From NCBI GenBank assembly GCA_049975065.1, contig JBNGDN010000001.1: a DNA stretch of 64,000 bases; one strand, given 5' to 3'. Of the stretch, positions 25,808 to 34,836 are shown in pieces. Positions within the stretch are counted from its first letter, which is position 1, and every line of letters begins with the position of its first letter. The position numbers and the translations under genes are program-made. The notes beneath the pieces were generated by a model. The model was not told the DNA's origin. It ran no database searches and saw only the letters and a program-made list of their open reading frames with translations. Source of the stretch: Hydrogenovibrio sp049975065. Lineage in GTDB: Bacteria > Pseudomonadota > Gammaproteobacteria > Thiomicrospirales > Thiomicrospiraceae.

Positions 25808-26903
25808 ATGGAACTGAATCCGATTTACAGCAAAATCAAAGATTTTACCGAGCGCACAGACGTGCTTAGGGGGTATCTTTGACTATGAAACTCGGCAGGA
25901 ACGCCTCGTTGAGGTTGATCGTGAGCTGGAAGATCCGGCCGTTTGGAGCGACCCAGAACGCGCCCAGAATTTAGGCAAAGAAAAAGCCCATCTGGATAAG
26001 GTGGTTAAAACCATCCAAGATTTGGACGGCAGTCTGGAATCGGCTCAGGAAATTCTGGAAATGGCGGAAATGGACGCCGATCAGGAAATGGTCGATGAAG
26101 TGGTCAGCGAGCTGGCGCGCCTAGAACAGGCGTTGGATACGTTGGAATTCCAACGTATGTTTTCCGGCGAGCTGGATGCCAATAATTGTTATCTGGAAAT
26201 TCAAGCAGGGTCGGGTGGCACCGAAGCGCAGGACTGGGCTAATATGCTGCTGCGGATGTATTTACGCTGGGCGGAAAGCCGTGGGTTTAAAGCCGAATTA
26301 ATGGAAGTGTCTGCCGGGGATGTGGCCGGCATCAAAGGCGCTACCGTGCATGTGCAAGGCGATTATGCCTTTGGCTGGTTGCGCACCGAAACCGGTGTGC
26401 ACCGTCTGGTACGCAAGTCACCCTTCGATTCCGGCAACCGTCGTCACACCTCGTTTGCCTCCGTCTTTATCTCGCCGGAAATCGACGACAGTTTTGAGAT
26501 TGAAATTAACCCGGCCGATTTACGAATCGACGTTTACCGCGCCAGTGGAGCCGGTGGTCAGCACGTTAACCGAACCGAGTCGGCGGTGCGGATAACCCAC
26601 TTGCCGACCAATACGGTGACGCAATGTCAGAACGGGCGCTCGCAGCACCAGAACAAGGCCGAAGCCATGAAGCAGTTGCGCGCCAAGCTTTACGAGTTGG
26701 AAATGCTGAGCCGTAACGCCGAGAAGCAGGAGTTGGAAGACAGCAAATCCGACATCGGTTGGGGCAGTCAGATTCGCTCTTACGTGCTGGACTCGGGCCG
26801 CATCAAGGATTTACGCACCAATGTCGAAACTGGTAATACCACGGCGGTGTTGGACGGTGATCTGGATCAGTTCATCATTCCAAACCTGAAAGCGGGCGTC
26901 TGA
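25808..26903 (+). CDS. prfB: Peptide chain release factor 2 with programmed +1 frameshift
   Basis: Terminates translation at UAA and UGA. The gene is split: 24 codons from ATG 25808 reach an in-frame TGA at 25880-25882, within the classical slippery site AGGGGGTATCTTTGAC. Skipping the T at 25880 continues the frame at GAC (25881) to 26903, giving 364 residues. The anticodon-like SPF motif (KSPFDSGNRRH) and the catalytic GGQ (SGAGGQHVNR) are present. The Shine-Dalgarno-like AGGGGG three bases before CTT matches the known mechanism. This is regulation by RF2 level, not a broken gene. lysS follows about 107 bases later. Confidence 0.96.
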
Positions 26904-26934
26904 CGATAGACGACTACGTTGTTCGGCAAAATAA

Positions 26935-26944
26935 CCAGGCCTGG
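26935..26944. repeat. CCAGGCCTGG palindrome in prfB/lysS spacer
   Basis: Exact copy of the palindrome, extended to ACCAGGCCTGGT, 32 bases after the prfB stop. Confidence 0.9.
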
Positions 26945-27009
26945 TGAAAACCCGACGGCATTGGCAACACAGAATTGAAACACTTTAAGCGATTTGAATA
27001 GGAAACAAC

Positions 27010-28536
27010 ATGGCAAACTCAGAAACACCCGGCACGACTGAAACCCCAGCCGTGGATGAAAACAAAATCATTGCGGAAAGACGCGCCAAGCTCGCCGCTT
27101 TAAGAGAGGAAGGGCACTCCTACCCGAACACCTTCCGTCGTAACGACGTCTCCAGTGACTTGCACGAGCAATACGATGCCTTAAGCAAGGAAGAATTGGC
27201 GGAAATGCCGAAAGTGCGTGTGAAGGTGGCCGGGCGTATGTTGCTGCGTCGCATTATGGGGAAAGCCAGTTTTGCCACCTTACAGGATACGCATGGTCGT
27301 ATTCAGATTTACGTGACACGCGATGAGTTGCCGGAAGGCTTTTACAACACTCAGTTCAAAAAGTGGGATCTGGGTGATATCGTTGGTGCGGAAGGCTATT
27401 TGTTCAAAACCAATACCGGTGAATTGTCGGTACACGTTGAGCATATAGAGCTGATTACTAAGTCGCTGCGCCCCTTGCCGGATAAGTTCCACGGGTTGCA
27501 AGATCAGGAAATTAAATACCGCCAGCGCTACATTGATCTGATTGTTAACGAAGAAAGCCGCGAAACCTTTAAGCTGCGTTCTAAAATCGTTCAGCATGTG
27601 CGTCAATTCCTGATTGAAAAAGGCTTTATGGAAGTGGAAACCCCGATGATGCATGTCATTCCCGGTGGCGCCACCGCCAAGCCGTTCAATACCCACCACA
27701 ATGCGCTGGACATGCCATTGTATCTGCGGATTGCACCGGAGTTGTATTTGAAACGGCTGGTGGTCGGCGGTTTCGAGAAGGTATTTGAAATTAACCGCAG
27801 CTTCCGCAACGAAGGCTTATCGACTCGACATAACCCGGAATTCACCATGGTGGAATTCTATGCCGCTTACACCGATTACCATCAGTTGATGGATTACACC
27901 GAAGCGTTGCTGAAAGAGTTGGCGGAAATGACCGTCGGCTCCACGCAGGTGCCGTATCAAGGGCAAACCTTCGATTTTGGCAAGCCGTTTGCGCGCCTGA
28001 CGATGAAAGACGCCATTTTGCAATACAATCCGAACATTGCCGCTGAACAATTGGACGATTTGGAATCGGCGCGCGCCATTGCCAAATCGTTGCATCTGGA
28101 TTTGGACGAAAGTTGCGGTTTGGGCAAAGTGATGACTGAAATTTTTGAGGAAACGGTCGAAGAAAAGTTGATGGACCCAACGTTCATTACCGAATACCCG
28201 GCGGAAGTGTCGCCTTTGGCGCGTCGCAACGACAATAATCCGTTTATCACCGATCGTTTCGAGTTGTTTATCGGCGGCCGAGAGTTGGCGAATGGCTTTA
28301 ACGAGCTAAACGATGCCGAAGATCAGGCCGAGCGCTTTAAAGCGCAGGTGGAAGCGAAAGACGCCGGTGACGATGAAGCCATGCATTACGATGAAGATTA
28401 CATCACCGCTCTGGAGCATGGTATGCCGCCGACGGCGGGTGAAGGGATCGGTATTGACCGTTTGGTGATGCTGTTTACCGATAAACCGTCGATTCGGGAT
28501 GTGTTGTTATTCCCGCATATGCGCCCGGCGGATTAA
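27010..28536 (+). CDS. lysS: Lysyl-tRNA synthetase, class II
   Basis: Charges tRNA-Lys. The 508-residue protein has the N-terminal OB-fold (GRMLLRRIMGKASFATLQD, about residues 78-96), class II motif 1 within FLIEKGFMEVETPMMHVIPGG, motif 2 FRNEGLSTRHNPEFTMVEFY and motif 3 GEGIGIDRLVMLFT near the C-terminus. Length is standard. The ATG is preceded by AGGAAAC. prfB-lysS is a conserved gene pair in gammaproteobacteria. It is followed by a strong hairpin terminator at 28562-28589. Confidence 0.97.
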   Translation: MANSETPGTTETPAVDENKIIAERRAKLAALREEGHSYPNTFRRNDVSSDLHEQYDALSKEELAEMPKVRVKVAGRMLLRRIMGKASFATLQDTHGRIQIYVTRDELPEGFYNTQFKKWDLGDIVGAEGYLFKTNTGELSVHVEHIELITKSLRPLPDKFHGLQDQEIKYRQRYIDLIVNEESRETFKLRSKIVQHVRQFLIEKGFMEVETPMMHVIPGGATAKPFNTHHNALDMPLYLRIAPELYLKRLVVGGFEKVFEINRSFRNEGLSTRHNPEFTMVEFYAAYTDYHQLMDYTEALLKELAEMTVGSTQVPYQGQTFDFGKPFARLTMKDAILQYNPNIAAEQLDDLESARAIAKSLHLDLDESCGLGKVMTEIFEETVEEKLMDPTFITEYPAEVSPLARRNDNNPFITDRFELFIGGRELANGFNELNDAEDQAERFKAQVEAKDAGDDEAMHYDEDYITALEHGMPPTAGEGIGIDRLVMLFTDKPSIRDVLLFPHMRPAD

Positions 28537-28561
28537 GCTCTCAACCCGTCAAAAACGATAC

Positions 28562-28589
28562 AAAAAGTCGCTGTTCTCAGCGACTTTTT
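28562..28589. terminator. Bidirectional intrinsic terminator after lysS
   Basis: A perfect 12-bp stem, AAAAAGTCGCTG (28562-28573) and CAGCGACTTTTT (28578-28589), with loop TTCT. The T-run serves lysS on the plus strand and the A-run serves ygfZ on the minus strand. Confidence 0.9.
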
Positions 28590-28616
28590 GGTTTTGAGCC
28601 AGCGTTGTGAAAATCA

Positions 28617-28626
28617 CCAGGCCTGG
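28617..28626. repeat. CCAGGCCTGG palindrome between converging lysS and ygfZ
   Basis: Exact copy, extended to CACCAGGCCTGGTG, a 14-bp perfect palindrome, 13 bases outside the ygfZ stop. Confidence 0.9.
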
Positions 28627-28638
28627 TGGAAACGCTGG

Positions 28639-29703
28639 TCAGTCATCGGTTAAGTCATAGGGCAGCGGTTCAATATGGGCTGGGTCGCCGTTTTCGGTTT
28701 TCAGTTGCCCTTGGGCCTTTTCCAGTGGTTTTAACGTGGTGACGGCCAAGCAAACCACCCCTTCGAATACATCGTGTGCGGCCAGGATAGTTGTGAATTT
28801 ATAAGATTTGTCAGCCTCGTCGGTCAGGATGAAGGTCTCACCGGGTGCCATCGGGGTTGACTGGTTCAAGTGAAGTCGGAGCATACGCTTGGTGGCTTTG
28901 CCCCGGTAGTGCATACGGGCAATGACTTCCTGGCCGGGGAAGCAGCCTTTTTTAAAATTGATGGCGTCCAGCTTGTCGAGATTCAAAAATTGAGCGATGA
29001 ATTCATTGCTGGTGTCCGCATTGACGCTGGGCTGGCCGCTGACAATTTGCAAAAGCCGCCAGTCGAGGTTGTTGGTGGCTTCCCCATTGGCTTTAAGCTG
29101 TGTCCACAGGGCTTTCATGGCCTCAAGCGGTCCGAAAAAGCTGTAGGTGTGGTAAGGTCCTGAACGTTTGACCGCGATCACATCGGTCAGCCCTTCCATT
29201 TCTAAGGACTTGGTTTCAAACAGTGCTTTGATTTTGGTGGTGACCAAGCGTTGAATGTCCACATCGGCGAAATCTCCGCCGTAACCAATGTGAACCCAGT
29301 CACTTGAGAGGTTTTCAAGGGTGACTTTCGCGTTCATTTTGTACAATGTTAAGCGTTTGAGAAGCGATTCGGTCAGGCTGCCATCAAAATTTAAATAATA
29401 GGCGTCTTCGTGTTTGAATACCAGCAGCACGGCAAGTACCTTGCCTTGCGGTTCGCAGTAAGCACTCATTTGTGCACGGGTTTCCGTGACTGAGCTTAAA
29501 TCGTTGGTCAGTTGGCCTTGTAAGAATGAAAAAGCCTCTTCTCCAGAGACCTTAATCAGTGCTTGCGTGGCGAGGGTGGTAAAAACCGGCCCGTTTTTCA
29601 CCATGTATCGCTCAATGTCTGCCAAGCCAAAAGTGGTGATGTCATCCTGCTCGTTCCACTGGGCACCCTGAGAAGAAAGAAACGCTTTCCATTCTGAATT
29701 CAT
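28639..29703 (-). CDS. ygfZ: Folate-binding protein YgfZ (tRNA-modifying/Fe-S protein repair)
   Basis: Folate-binding protein that supports Fe-S enzymes and tRNA modification. The 354-residue protein has the GcvT-like fold with the family signature NFKKGCFPGQEVIARMHYRGK, including the essential Cys of the K-G-C-[YF]-x-G-Q-E motif, and LKVSGEEAFSFLQGQLTNDL near the N-terminus (about residues 49-68). Converges with lysS. The ATG has GGACACATAA before it (AGGACAC), an acceptable ribosome site. Assignment by the signature motif is firm. Confidence 0.92.
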   Translation of the reverse strand: MNSEWKAFLSSQGAQWNEQDDITTFGLADIERYMVKNGPVFTTLATQALIKVSGEEAFSFLQGQLTNDLSSVTETRAQMSAYCEPQGKVLAVLLVFKHEDAYYLNFDGSLTESLLKRLTLYKMNAKVTLENLSSDWVHIGYGGDFADVDIQRLVTTKIKALFETKSLEMEGLTDVIAVKRSGPYHTYSFFGPLEAMKALWTQLKANGEATNNLDWRLLQIVSGQPSVNADTSNEFIAQFLNLDKLDAINFKKGCFPGQEVIARMHYRGKATKRMLRLHLNQSTPMAPGETFILTDEADKSYKFTTILAAHDVFEGVVCLAVTTLKPLEKAQGQLKTENGDPAHIEPLPYDLTDD

Positions 29704-30011
29704 TTATGTGTCCTTCTGCATTATTTTTAAAGGTTTATTATACCTTGAAGCCTGTGCTGTGTCCCAAGCGTTATGGGCGATTAACGAGTAGACCGCCGAG
29801 CTTTGCTTCGTGAGTTTTTTTTAAACAGATTCTGTACTGTGTATAATAAGTTTTCATCACCTGTTGGATTAAAATGATTGACGCGTGTGGTGTTTAGGTT
29901 CTTGGTTTTTCACCGAGTTCTTTTTTGAAGCCATTTTGGGTCAGTTTTGAGAAGGTGTGGTTAGCCCGAAGAGATGGTTACAGCCTGTTTTGTCGATTGG
30001 AGGAGTCACTT
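29704..30011. other. Divergent ygfZ/cheW intergenic region
   Basis: About 308 bases. A TATAAT at 29842-29847 (plus strand) could be the cheW promoter, but no -35 is convincing; no sigma-28 match is seen. No repeat element or small gene is supported. Confidence 0.4.
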
Positions 30012-30563
30012 GTGGCCGAAGCGTTCAAAGAATTTTTGACATTTAAGTTGGGTAAGGAAGAGTTTGCGATAGCGATTGATCGTGTTCAGGAAATTCGTGG
30101 TTGGAAAGCGCCCAGTCCTTTACCGAATGTGCCTGCTTATGTAAAAGGGGTAATTGATATTCGCGGAACCATTGTGCCGATTCTGGATTTGCGTCAACGG
30201 TTTCACATTCCCGCCGAATTCAAGGCCACGACGGTTGTAATAGTGGTGAATATTATGACCAGTCAAGGAGAGCGCATAGTTGGGCTGGTCGTGGATGCTG
30301 TTTCAGATGTCAATCACTTTGATGTGAACGCTTTGCAGCCACCGCCGGATATTTCCAACTCGATTGACTCGCAATATATGCAAGGTCTGACAACGGTGCA
30401 TGACCAGAAAGATCAGGTAAAAGAGACCGAGGATCGCATGAATCGAAGTAAAACAACCAAGGGGCAGATGGTGATTGTGATTGACATTGATAAGCTGGCC
30501 TCGGAGGGGCTGATTGAGCAAATCGTCAATTCCGATGAGGCGGTGCCATTGCGAAATGGATAA
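30012..30563 (+). CDS. Orphan CheW-like chemotaxis adaptor
   Basis: Single CheW-domain protein of 183 residues that couples receptors to CheA. Start is GTG at 30012, with GGAGGAG six bases before it; the open frame upstream lacks conservation. The fold is shown by FLTFKLGKEEFAIAIDRVQEIRGW, the YVKGVIDIRGTIVPILDLRQRF segment and GQMVIVIDIDKL near the end. An insertion of about 25 polar residues (QKDQVKETEDRMNRSKTTK, about 136-154) separates the last two strands, longer than in E. coli CheW. It is away from the main che genes; the nadB gene on the other strand converges on it. Confidence 0.88.
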   Translation: MAEAFKEFLTFKLGKEEFAIAIDRVQEIRGWKAPSPLPNVPAYVKGVIDIRGTIVPILDLRQRFHIPAEFKATTVVIVVNIMTSQGERIVGLVVDAVSDVNHFDVNALQPPPDISNSIDSQYMQGLTTVHDQKDQVKETEDRMNRSKTTKGQMVIVIDIDKLASEGLIEQIVNSDEAVPLRNG

Positions 30564-30683
30564 GGCTCAAGAAGGCTTTATTCACAGTGACACTACACTA
30601 GAATCAGTACCTCCAGAGAGCATTTTTTTGTTTCGTCTGAGCGCAATTCTCGCAATGCTCATAATGATTAGGGTCAGAGATTT

Positions 30684-32300
30684 TTAATTTTTTTTGCGCA
30701 TTTGACTGTGGGGTTTCGGCTTCAGTTGGGTGGGGCGACTGCGTTTTTTGGTGTAAGGGTAGTCAAGGTTGTAGTTTAGCCCACGGCTTTCTTTACGCTT
30801 GAGGGCGCTTTGAATCATCAGTTCGGCCACCTGTCCTAGGTTGCGTAATTCGAGCAGATCAGCATTCAATTTATGCTGATAGTAATAATCATAGATTTCC
30901 TGTTTCAGCACTTTGATGCGTCTCAAAGCGCGTTTCAGGCGCTTGTCGGTGCGGACGATTCCGACGTAATCCCACATCAGTCGGCGTACTTCATCCCAGT
31001 CGTGACTGATCAGCACCTTTTCTTTGGGCGGCGTGACGCGAGTGTCATCCCAGTCCCGCACGTGACGATCGGGCTGAAAGGTCGGTTGCATTTTTTGCTT
31101 GATATCTTGATAAGCCGTTTCCGCAAACACCAAGCCTTCGACCAGAGAATTGCTGGCGAGCCGGTTGGCACCGTGCAAACCGGTGTAGGCGGTTTCGCCG
31201 ATGGCGTATAAATGTTTGATGTCGGTTTGCCCCTGAAGATCGGTGGTAACGCCCCCGCAGGTGTAGTGCGCAGCGGGCACCACTGGAATCGGCACTTGTG
31301 TAATGTCGATGCCGACGTTTAAGCAGCGTTGATAAATAGTGGGAAAGTGTTCGAGGATAAACGATTTGGGTTTGTGTGAGATGTCGAGAAAAACGCAATC
31401 GATCCCGTGCTTTTTCATTTCTTGGTCAATGGCTCTGGCGACGATGTCACGGGGCGCAAGCTCTTTGCGGTCGTCGTAAAGGTGCATAAAGGTGTCGCCA
31501 TTGGGGAGTTTTAAAAGGCCGCCTTCGCCGCGGACGGCTTCGGATATTAGAAAGGAACGGTCTTGTGGATGATACAAGCAGGTCGGGTGGAATTGATTAA
31601 ATTCCATATTGGTGACAGAGCAGCCGGCTCGCCAAGCCATGGCAATGCCGTCACCGGTTGAGGTGTCCGGATTGCTGGTGTAGAGGTAGGTTTTGCTGGC
31701 TCCCCCTGTGGCGAGAACGGTAAACTGGGCTAGGTGCGTTTTCACGTCCCCGCTGTCGGGTTCCAAAATGTAGGCGCCGATGCAACGGCTACGATCTTGA
31801 TTGAGGATCAGATCCACCGTCATGTGGTTCGGCAGTAAGGTGATGTTTGGGTTGGATTGAACTGCTTCCAGCAAAGTTTTAGTCACTGTTTTGCCGGTAT
31901 GATCTGCGGCGTGAATCACTCGCCGATGACTGTGGCCGCCTTCTTGCGTCAAGTGGTAGTCATCGGAGGTTTTTTGTTTGCTGAAAGCGACGCCGAGCTC
32001 AATGAGTTCGTAAATGGCTTGCGCGCCTTTTTCAGCCACCATTTTGACGGTTTCAATTTGACACAAACCGGCACCCGCCTCCATGGTGTCTTGGATGTGG
32101 GATTCAATCGAATCAAACGGGTCTAAAACCGCGGCAATCCCCCCTTGGGCGTAAGCTGAACTGCCTTCGTTTAAGGATGACTTGGCCACGAGGGTAATGG
32201 AATAATGGCGTGCCAGTTTAAGTGCAATGGATAGACCGGCAATCCCACTGCCAATGACGAGTGCGTGGGTGGTCGTTGGGTGAGTTTCGGTGTTTTTCAT
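30684..32300 (-). CDS. nadB: L-aspartate oxidase
   Basis: First step of de novo NAD synthesis, oxidising aspartate to iminoaspartate with FAD. The 538-residue protein has the Rossmann start ALVIGSGIAGLSIALKLA, the QGGIAAVLDP and HTGKTVTK motifs, and the conserved HPTCLY and GLHGANRLASNSLVEGL regions of the fumarate reductase/NadB family. Start taken at ATG 32300 (MKNTETHPT); the upstream ATG at 32405 adds 35 residues without homology. Ribosome site is weak. It is divergent from rseC with about 147 bases between starts. nadB beside the rse genes is typical, but rpoE, rseA and rseB are not here. Confidence 0.95.
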   Translation of the reverse strand: MKNTETHPTTTHALVIGSGIAGLSIALKLARHYSITLVAKSSLNEGSSAYAQGGIAAVLDPFDSIESHIQDTMEAGAGLCQIETVKMVAEKGAQAIYELIELGVAFSKQKTSDDYHLTQEGGHSHRRVIHAADHTGKTVTKTLLEAVQSNPNITLLPNHMTVDLILNQDRSRCIGAYILEPDSGDVKTHLAQFTVLATGGASKTYLYTSNPDTSTGDGIAMAWRAGCSVTNMEFNQFHPTCLYHPQDRSFLISEAVRGEGGLLKLPNGDTFMHLYDDRKELAPRDIVARAIDQEMKKHGIDCVFLDISHKPKSFILEHFPTIYQRCLNVGIDITQVPIPVVPAAHYTCGGVTTDLQGQTDIKHLYAIGETAYTGLHGANRLASNSLVEGLVFAETAYQDIKQKMQPTFQPDRHVRDWDDTRVTPPKEKVLISHDWDEVRRLMWDYVGIVRTDKRLKRALRRIKVLKQEIYDYYYQHKLNADLLELRNLGQVAELMIQSALKRKESRGLNYNLDYPYTKKRSRPTQLKPKPHSQMRKKN

Positions 32301-32446
32301 GTATTTGTGACTACGCCTTTTGCCGATTTGCCGAAAGAGGTCATGAGGCTCGCCTTGCCATTGGAAGGGGCAGGCCGATTTCAACACCTCTTGAAAATAA
32401 ATCAAATGGTACCATAACTGTTAAACAATCATGGAGTCGATAGAGA

Positions 32447-33055
32447 ATGAGCAATTCATCCGGTAGCAGACGTCCTACAGCGCAAGCGCGGAAGACGGCC
32501 TCTCAAACCCGTTTAGGAGCCTTGCAGAGTCGAAACGCCCCGAGCGAACTTGAAGCGACTTCGCGGATGACGGCGAACGGGCTGGTCGAATCCGTCGATG
32601 GTGATTGGGCAGAGGTGTTAACGCAGCGTCAGACGGGCTGCAGCGGTTGCGGTTCCCAAAAAGGGTGCGGTACAGCGTCTTTGGCCAAGCTGTTTGTCCC
32701 TCGGCAGCCCGGTCGGCTTCGGGTGCGCAATGCCATTAGCGCCAGGCCTGGCGATACGGTTCGCCTGTCAATGGATGAGTCACAATTCATCCAACATTCT
32801 CTGATGGCCTATGGGATACCATTATTAGGACTCTTTGTAGGCGGGTTGTGTGTTAGCTGGATGACCCAGGCCTGGGAAGAAACGGCTGTTTCGGAATGGA
32901 TGACGGTTCTGGGGGGGCTGTTCGGAATGATTGTCGGTTGGCTTGGGGTGCGTAGGTTTTATCATCCTGAGCCACCGTTAATGGAGGCTGTGATTACGGT
33001 GTCAGAGGTGGAGCAATCCTTGGGTCGCACGTCGGATCAGTCAAGCATAAGCTGA
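32447..33055 (+). CDS. rseC: RseC/MucC-type positive regulator of envelope stress or SoxR-reducing factor
   Basis: A 202-residue membrane protein of the RseC family. It has a cytoplasmic N-terminal domain with a cysteine cluster GCSGCGSQKGCG (about residues 65-76) that may hold a redox centre, and two transmembrane helices (about 106-127 and 141-163). The first 45 residues are an unusual basic extension (SRRPTAQARKTASQTR) absent from E. coli RseC. degQ follows 36 bases later, as in the rpoE-rseABC-mucD arrangement, but rpoE, rseA and rseB are missing upstream. Two CCAGGCCTGG copies lie inside. Confidence 0.84.
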   Translation: MSNSSGSRRPTAQARKTASQTRLGALQSRNAPSELEATSRMTANGLVESVDGDWAEVLTQRQTGCSGCGSQKGCGTASLAKLFVPRQPGRLRVRNAISARPGDTVRLSMDESQFIQHSLMAYGIPLLGLFVGGLCVSWMTQAWEETAVSEWMTVLGGLFGMIVGWLGVRRFYHPEPPLMEAVITVSEVEQSLGRTSDQSSIS

Positions 33056-33091
33056 AGCCGTTAGACGGTTAAAAAAGCGTTAGGAGTTGGA

Positions 33092-34519
33092 ATGAAGACA
33101 GTAATGAAATCGTTTTATGCCTACAGTGTGATGGCTGTAGTGTTGTTGTTGGCGTTTGGTGGTGTCAAAGCGGCGACGGTAACCTTGCCGGACTTTTCGG
33201 AGCTGGCGGCGGAAAACAGCGATGTGGTGGTGAACATCAGTACGACTCGAAAAGTCGAAGTTGGTTCCATGCCTCAGTTTCGTGGCATGCCTGAAGAAAT
33301 GTTGCGTTACTTTTTTGGGATTCCCGGCCAAGGGCCGCACGGCCAGCCACCGGCGCCTAGAAAAGAAGCCAATTCGTTGGGCTCTGGTTTTATTATTTCC
33401 CAGGATGGCTACATCATCACCAATAACCATGTGGTGGCAGAAGCCGATGATATCGTGGTTAAACTCAGCAACCGTCAAGAACTGAAGGCCAAGCTGATCG
33501 GTGCGGATGAACGCTCCGATATTGCATTGCTTAAAATCGACGCCAAGGGTCTAAAAACCGCTAAAATCGGCACCTCTCAAAACTTAAAAGTCGGCCAATG
33601 GGTGTTAGCAATCGGCGAGCCGTTTGGGTTGGATTACACTGTCACGCACGGCATTGTCAGTGCTTTGGGGCGCTCGCTTCCAGATGACACCTATGTGCCG
33701 TTTATTCAAACGGATGTGCCGATTAATCCGGGTAATTCCGGTGGCCCCTTGCTGAATATGGACGGTGAGGTTGTTGGCGTCAATGCGCAAATATTCAGCA
33801 AAAGCGGTGGTTCCATGGGGCTGTCCTTTTCAATTCCAATCGATATTGCGATGGACGTGGCAAAGCAGTTAAGAGAAAAAGGCTTTGTTGAGCGCGGCTT
33901 TCTCGGTGTCGGTGTTCAAGAAGTTTCCGGTGATTTGGCGCGTTCATTTGATATGAAGCGACCCATGGGGGCGTTGGTCACATCCACGGAAAAAGGCTCG
34001 GCGGCGGATGAAGCGGGTATTGAACCTGGGGATATTATTTTAGAGTTTGGGGGCAAAACCATCCAAAAATCATCGGACTTGCCACCGGTTGTTGGCACGT
34101 CACCGGTTGGCAAGCCGGTTCAGGTGAAAGTGCTGCGCAATGGTCGTTTTAAAACCGTTACCGTTCGCCTGAAACCGCTCGATTCACAAGCCGACGCGGC
34201 GTCGACTGGTTCGAAAGATGCGCCTCAGAAAGGGTATGAAAATACGTCCTTGGGAGTGCAAGTGGAGCCGATCCAGCAAAAGGTATTGGAGCGTTTAAAT
34301 ATTCCATTCGGGGTGGCGGTGACAGAAGTTAAAAATAACAGCGCCGCTCAAAAAGCGGGCATTATGGCGGGTGATATTTTGATTACCATTAACTTCAAGC
34401 CGATAAAATCGCCAAAGGATTTAAATGAAGTGATTCGTTCGGCACCGAAAGGACGTTCTTTACCGGCGCGGATTATTCGCGGTAATCGTTCAATCTTCGT
34501 TCCGTTGGTATTGTCTTAA
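33092..34519 (+). CDS. degQ: DegQ/DegP (MucD)-type periplasmic serine protease
   Basis: Periplasmic quality-control protease/chaperone. The 475-residue protein has a signal peptide (MKTVMKSFYAYSVMAVVLLLAFGG, cleaved near Ala28), a trypsin-like domain with catalytic His113 (NNHVVAEADD), Asp143 (SDIALLKID) and Ser216 (GNSGGPLLN), and two C-terminal PDZ domains (about 280-365 and 385-470). Gene name is by family: it could equally be called degP or mucD. Follows rseC, and a strong terminator at 34661-34698 lies before lepA. ATG preceded by TTAGGAG. Confidence 0.93.
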   Translation: MKTVMKSFYAYSVMAVVLLLAFGGVKAATVTLPDFSELAAENSDVVVNISTTRKVEVGSMPQFRGMPEEMLRYFFGIPGQGPHGQPPAPRKEANSLGSGFIISQDGYIITNNHVVAEADDIVVKLSNRQELKAKLIGADERSDIALLKIDAKGLKTAKIGTSQNLKVGQWVLAIGEPFGLDYTVTHGIVSALGRSLPDDTYVPFIQTDVPINPGNSGGPLLNMDGEVVGVNAQIFSKSGGSMGLSFSIPIDIAMDVAKQLREKGFVERGFLGVGVQEVSGDLARSFDMKRPMGALVTSTEKGSAADEAGIEPGDIILEFGGKTIQKSSDLPPVVGTSPVGKPVQVKVLRNGRFKTVTVRLKPLDSQADAASTGSKDAPQKGYENTSLGVQVEPIQQKVLERLNIPFGVAVTEVKNNSAAQKAGIMAGDILITINFKPIKSPKDLNEVIRSAPKGRSLPARIIRGNRSIFVPLVLS

Positions 34520-34836
34520 ACAGACTCTTTTACAGAATGCGACATTTGATGGGCTTCACGTCAATCGAAGTCGCAGGGTGAATATAAAGTGAGATTTCCA
34601 ATCAATTAGCGTAAAATACGCGGTTTAATTGGTTATCAAACGGTTAAGCCTCGATGCTTGAAAAGGGTGGCTAGCGTTCGCAACTAGACACCCTTTTTGC
34701 GTTTTAGTGATCCGACAGTGCCCGCAGTGAGATCAGCGGCGTGTCGCCATTCGGACGGGTTAGATGCGTTTATCGGGGTCAGAGCACGTTTACAAAGCCG
34801 TTTTGAATCTTTCAAATCGTTTATTTTGAGGCCTAG
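34520..34836. other. degQ/lepA intergenic region
   Basis: 317 bases containing GCGTA/TACGC inverted repeat (34609-34621), then the degQ terminator (34661-34698), then about 140 bases holding the lepA promoter, for which I see no clear match. A minus-strand open frame of 69 codons here lacks support. Confidence 0.4.
34661..34698 (+). terminator. Rho-independent terminator of degQ
   Basis: AAAAGGGTG (34661-34669) pairs with CACCCTTTT (34689-34697), with an inner CTAG/CTAG pairing (34671-34674 and 34683-34687 area), and runs into a T-tract. Good fit to an intrinsic terminator. Confidence 0.75.

Noticed and set aside
25880..25882. In-frame TGA early in prfB read as a broken gene
   Set aside because: The surrounding sequence is the standard programmed frameshift signal.
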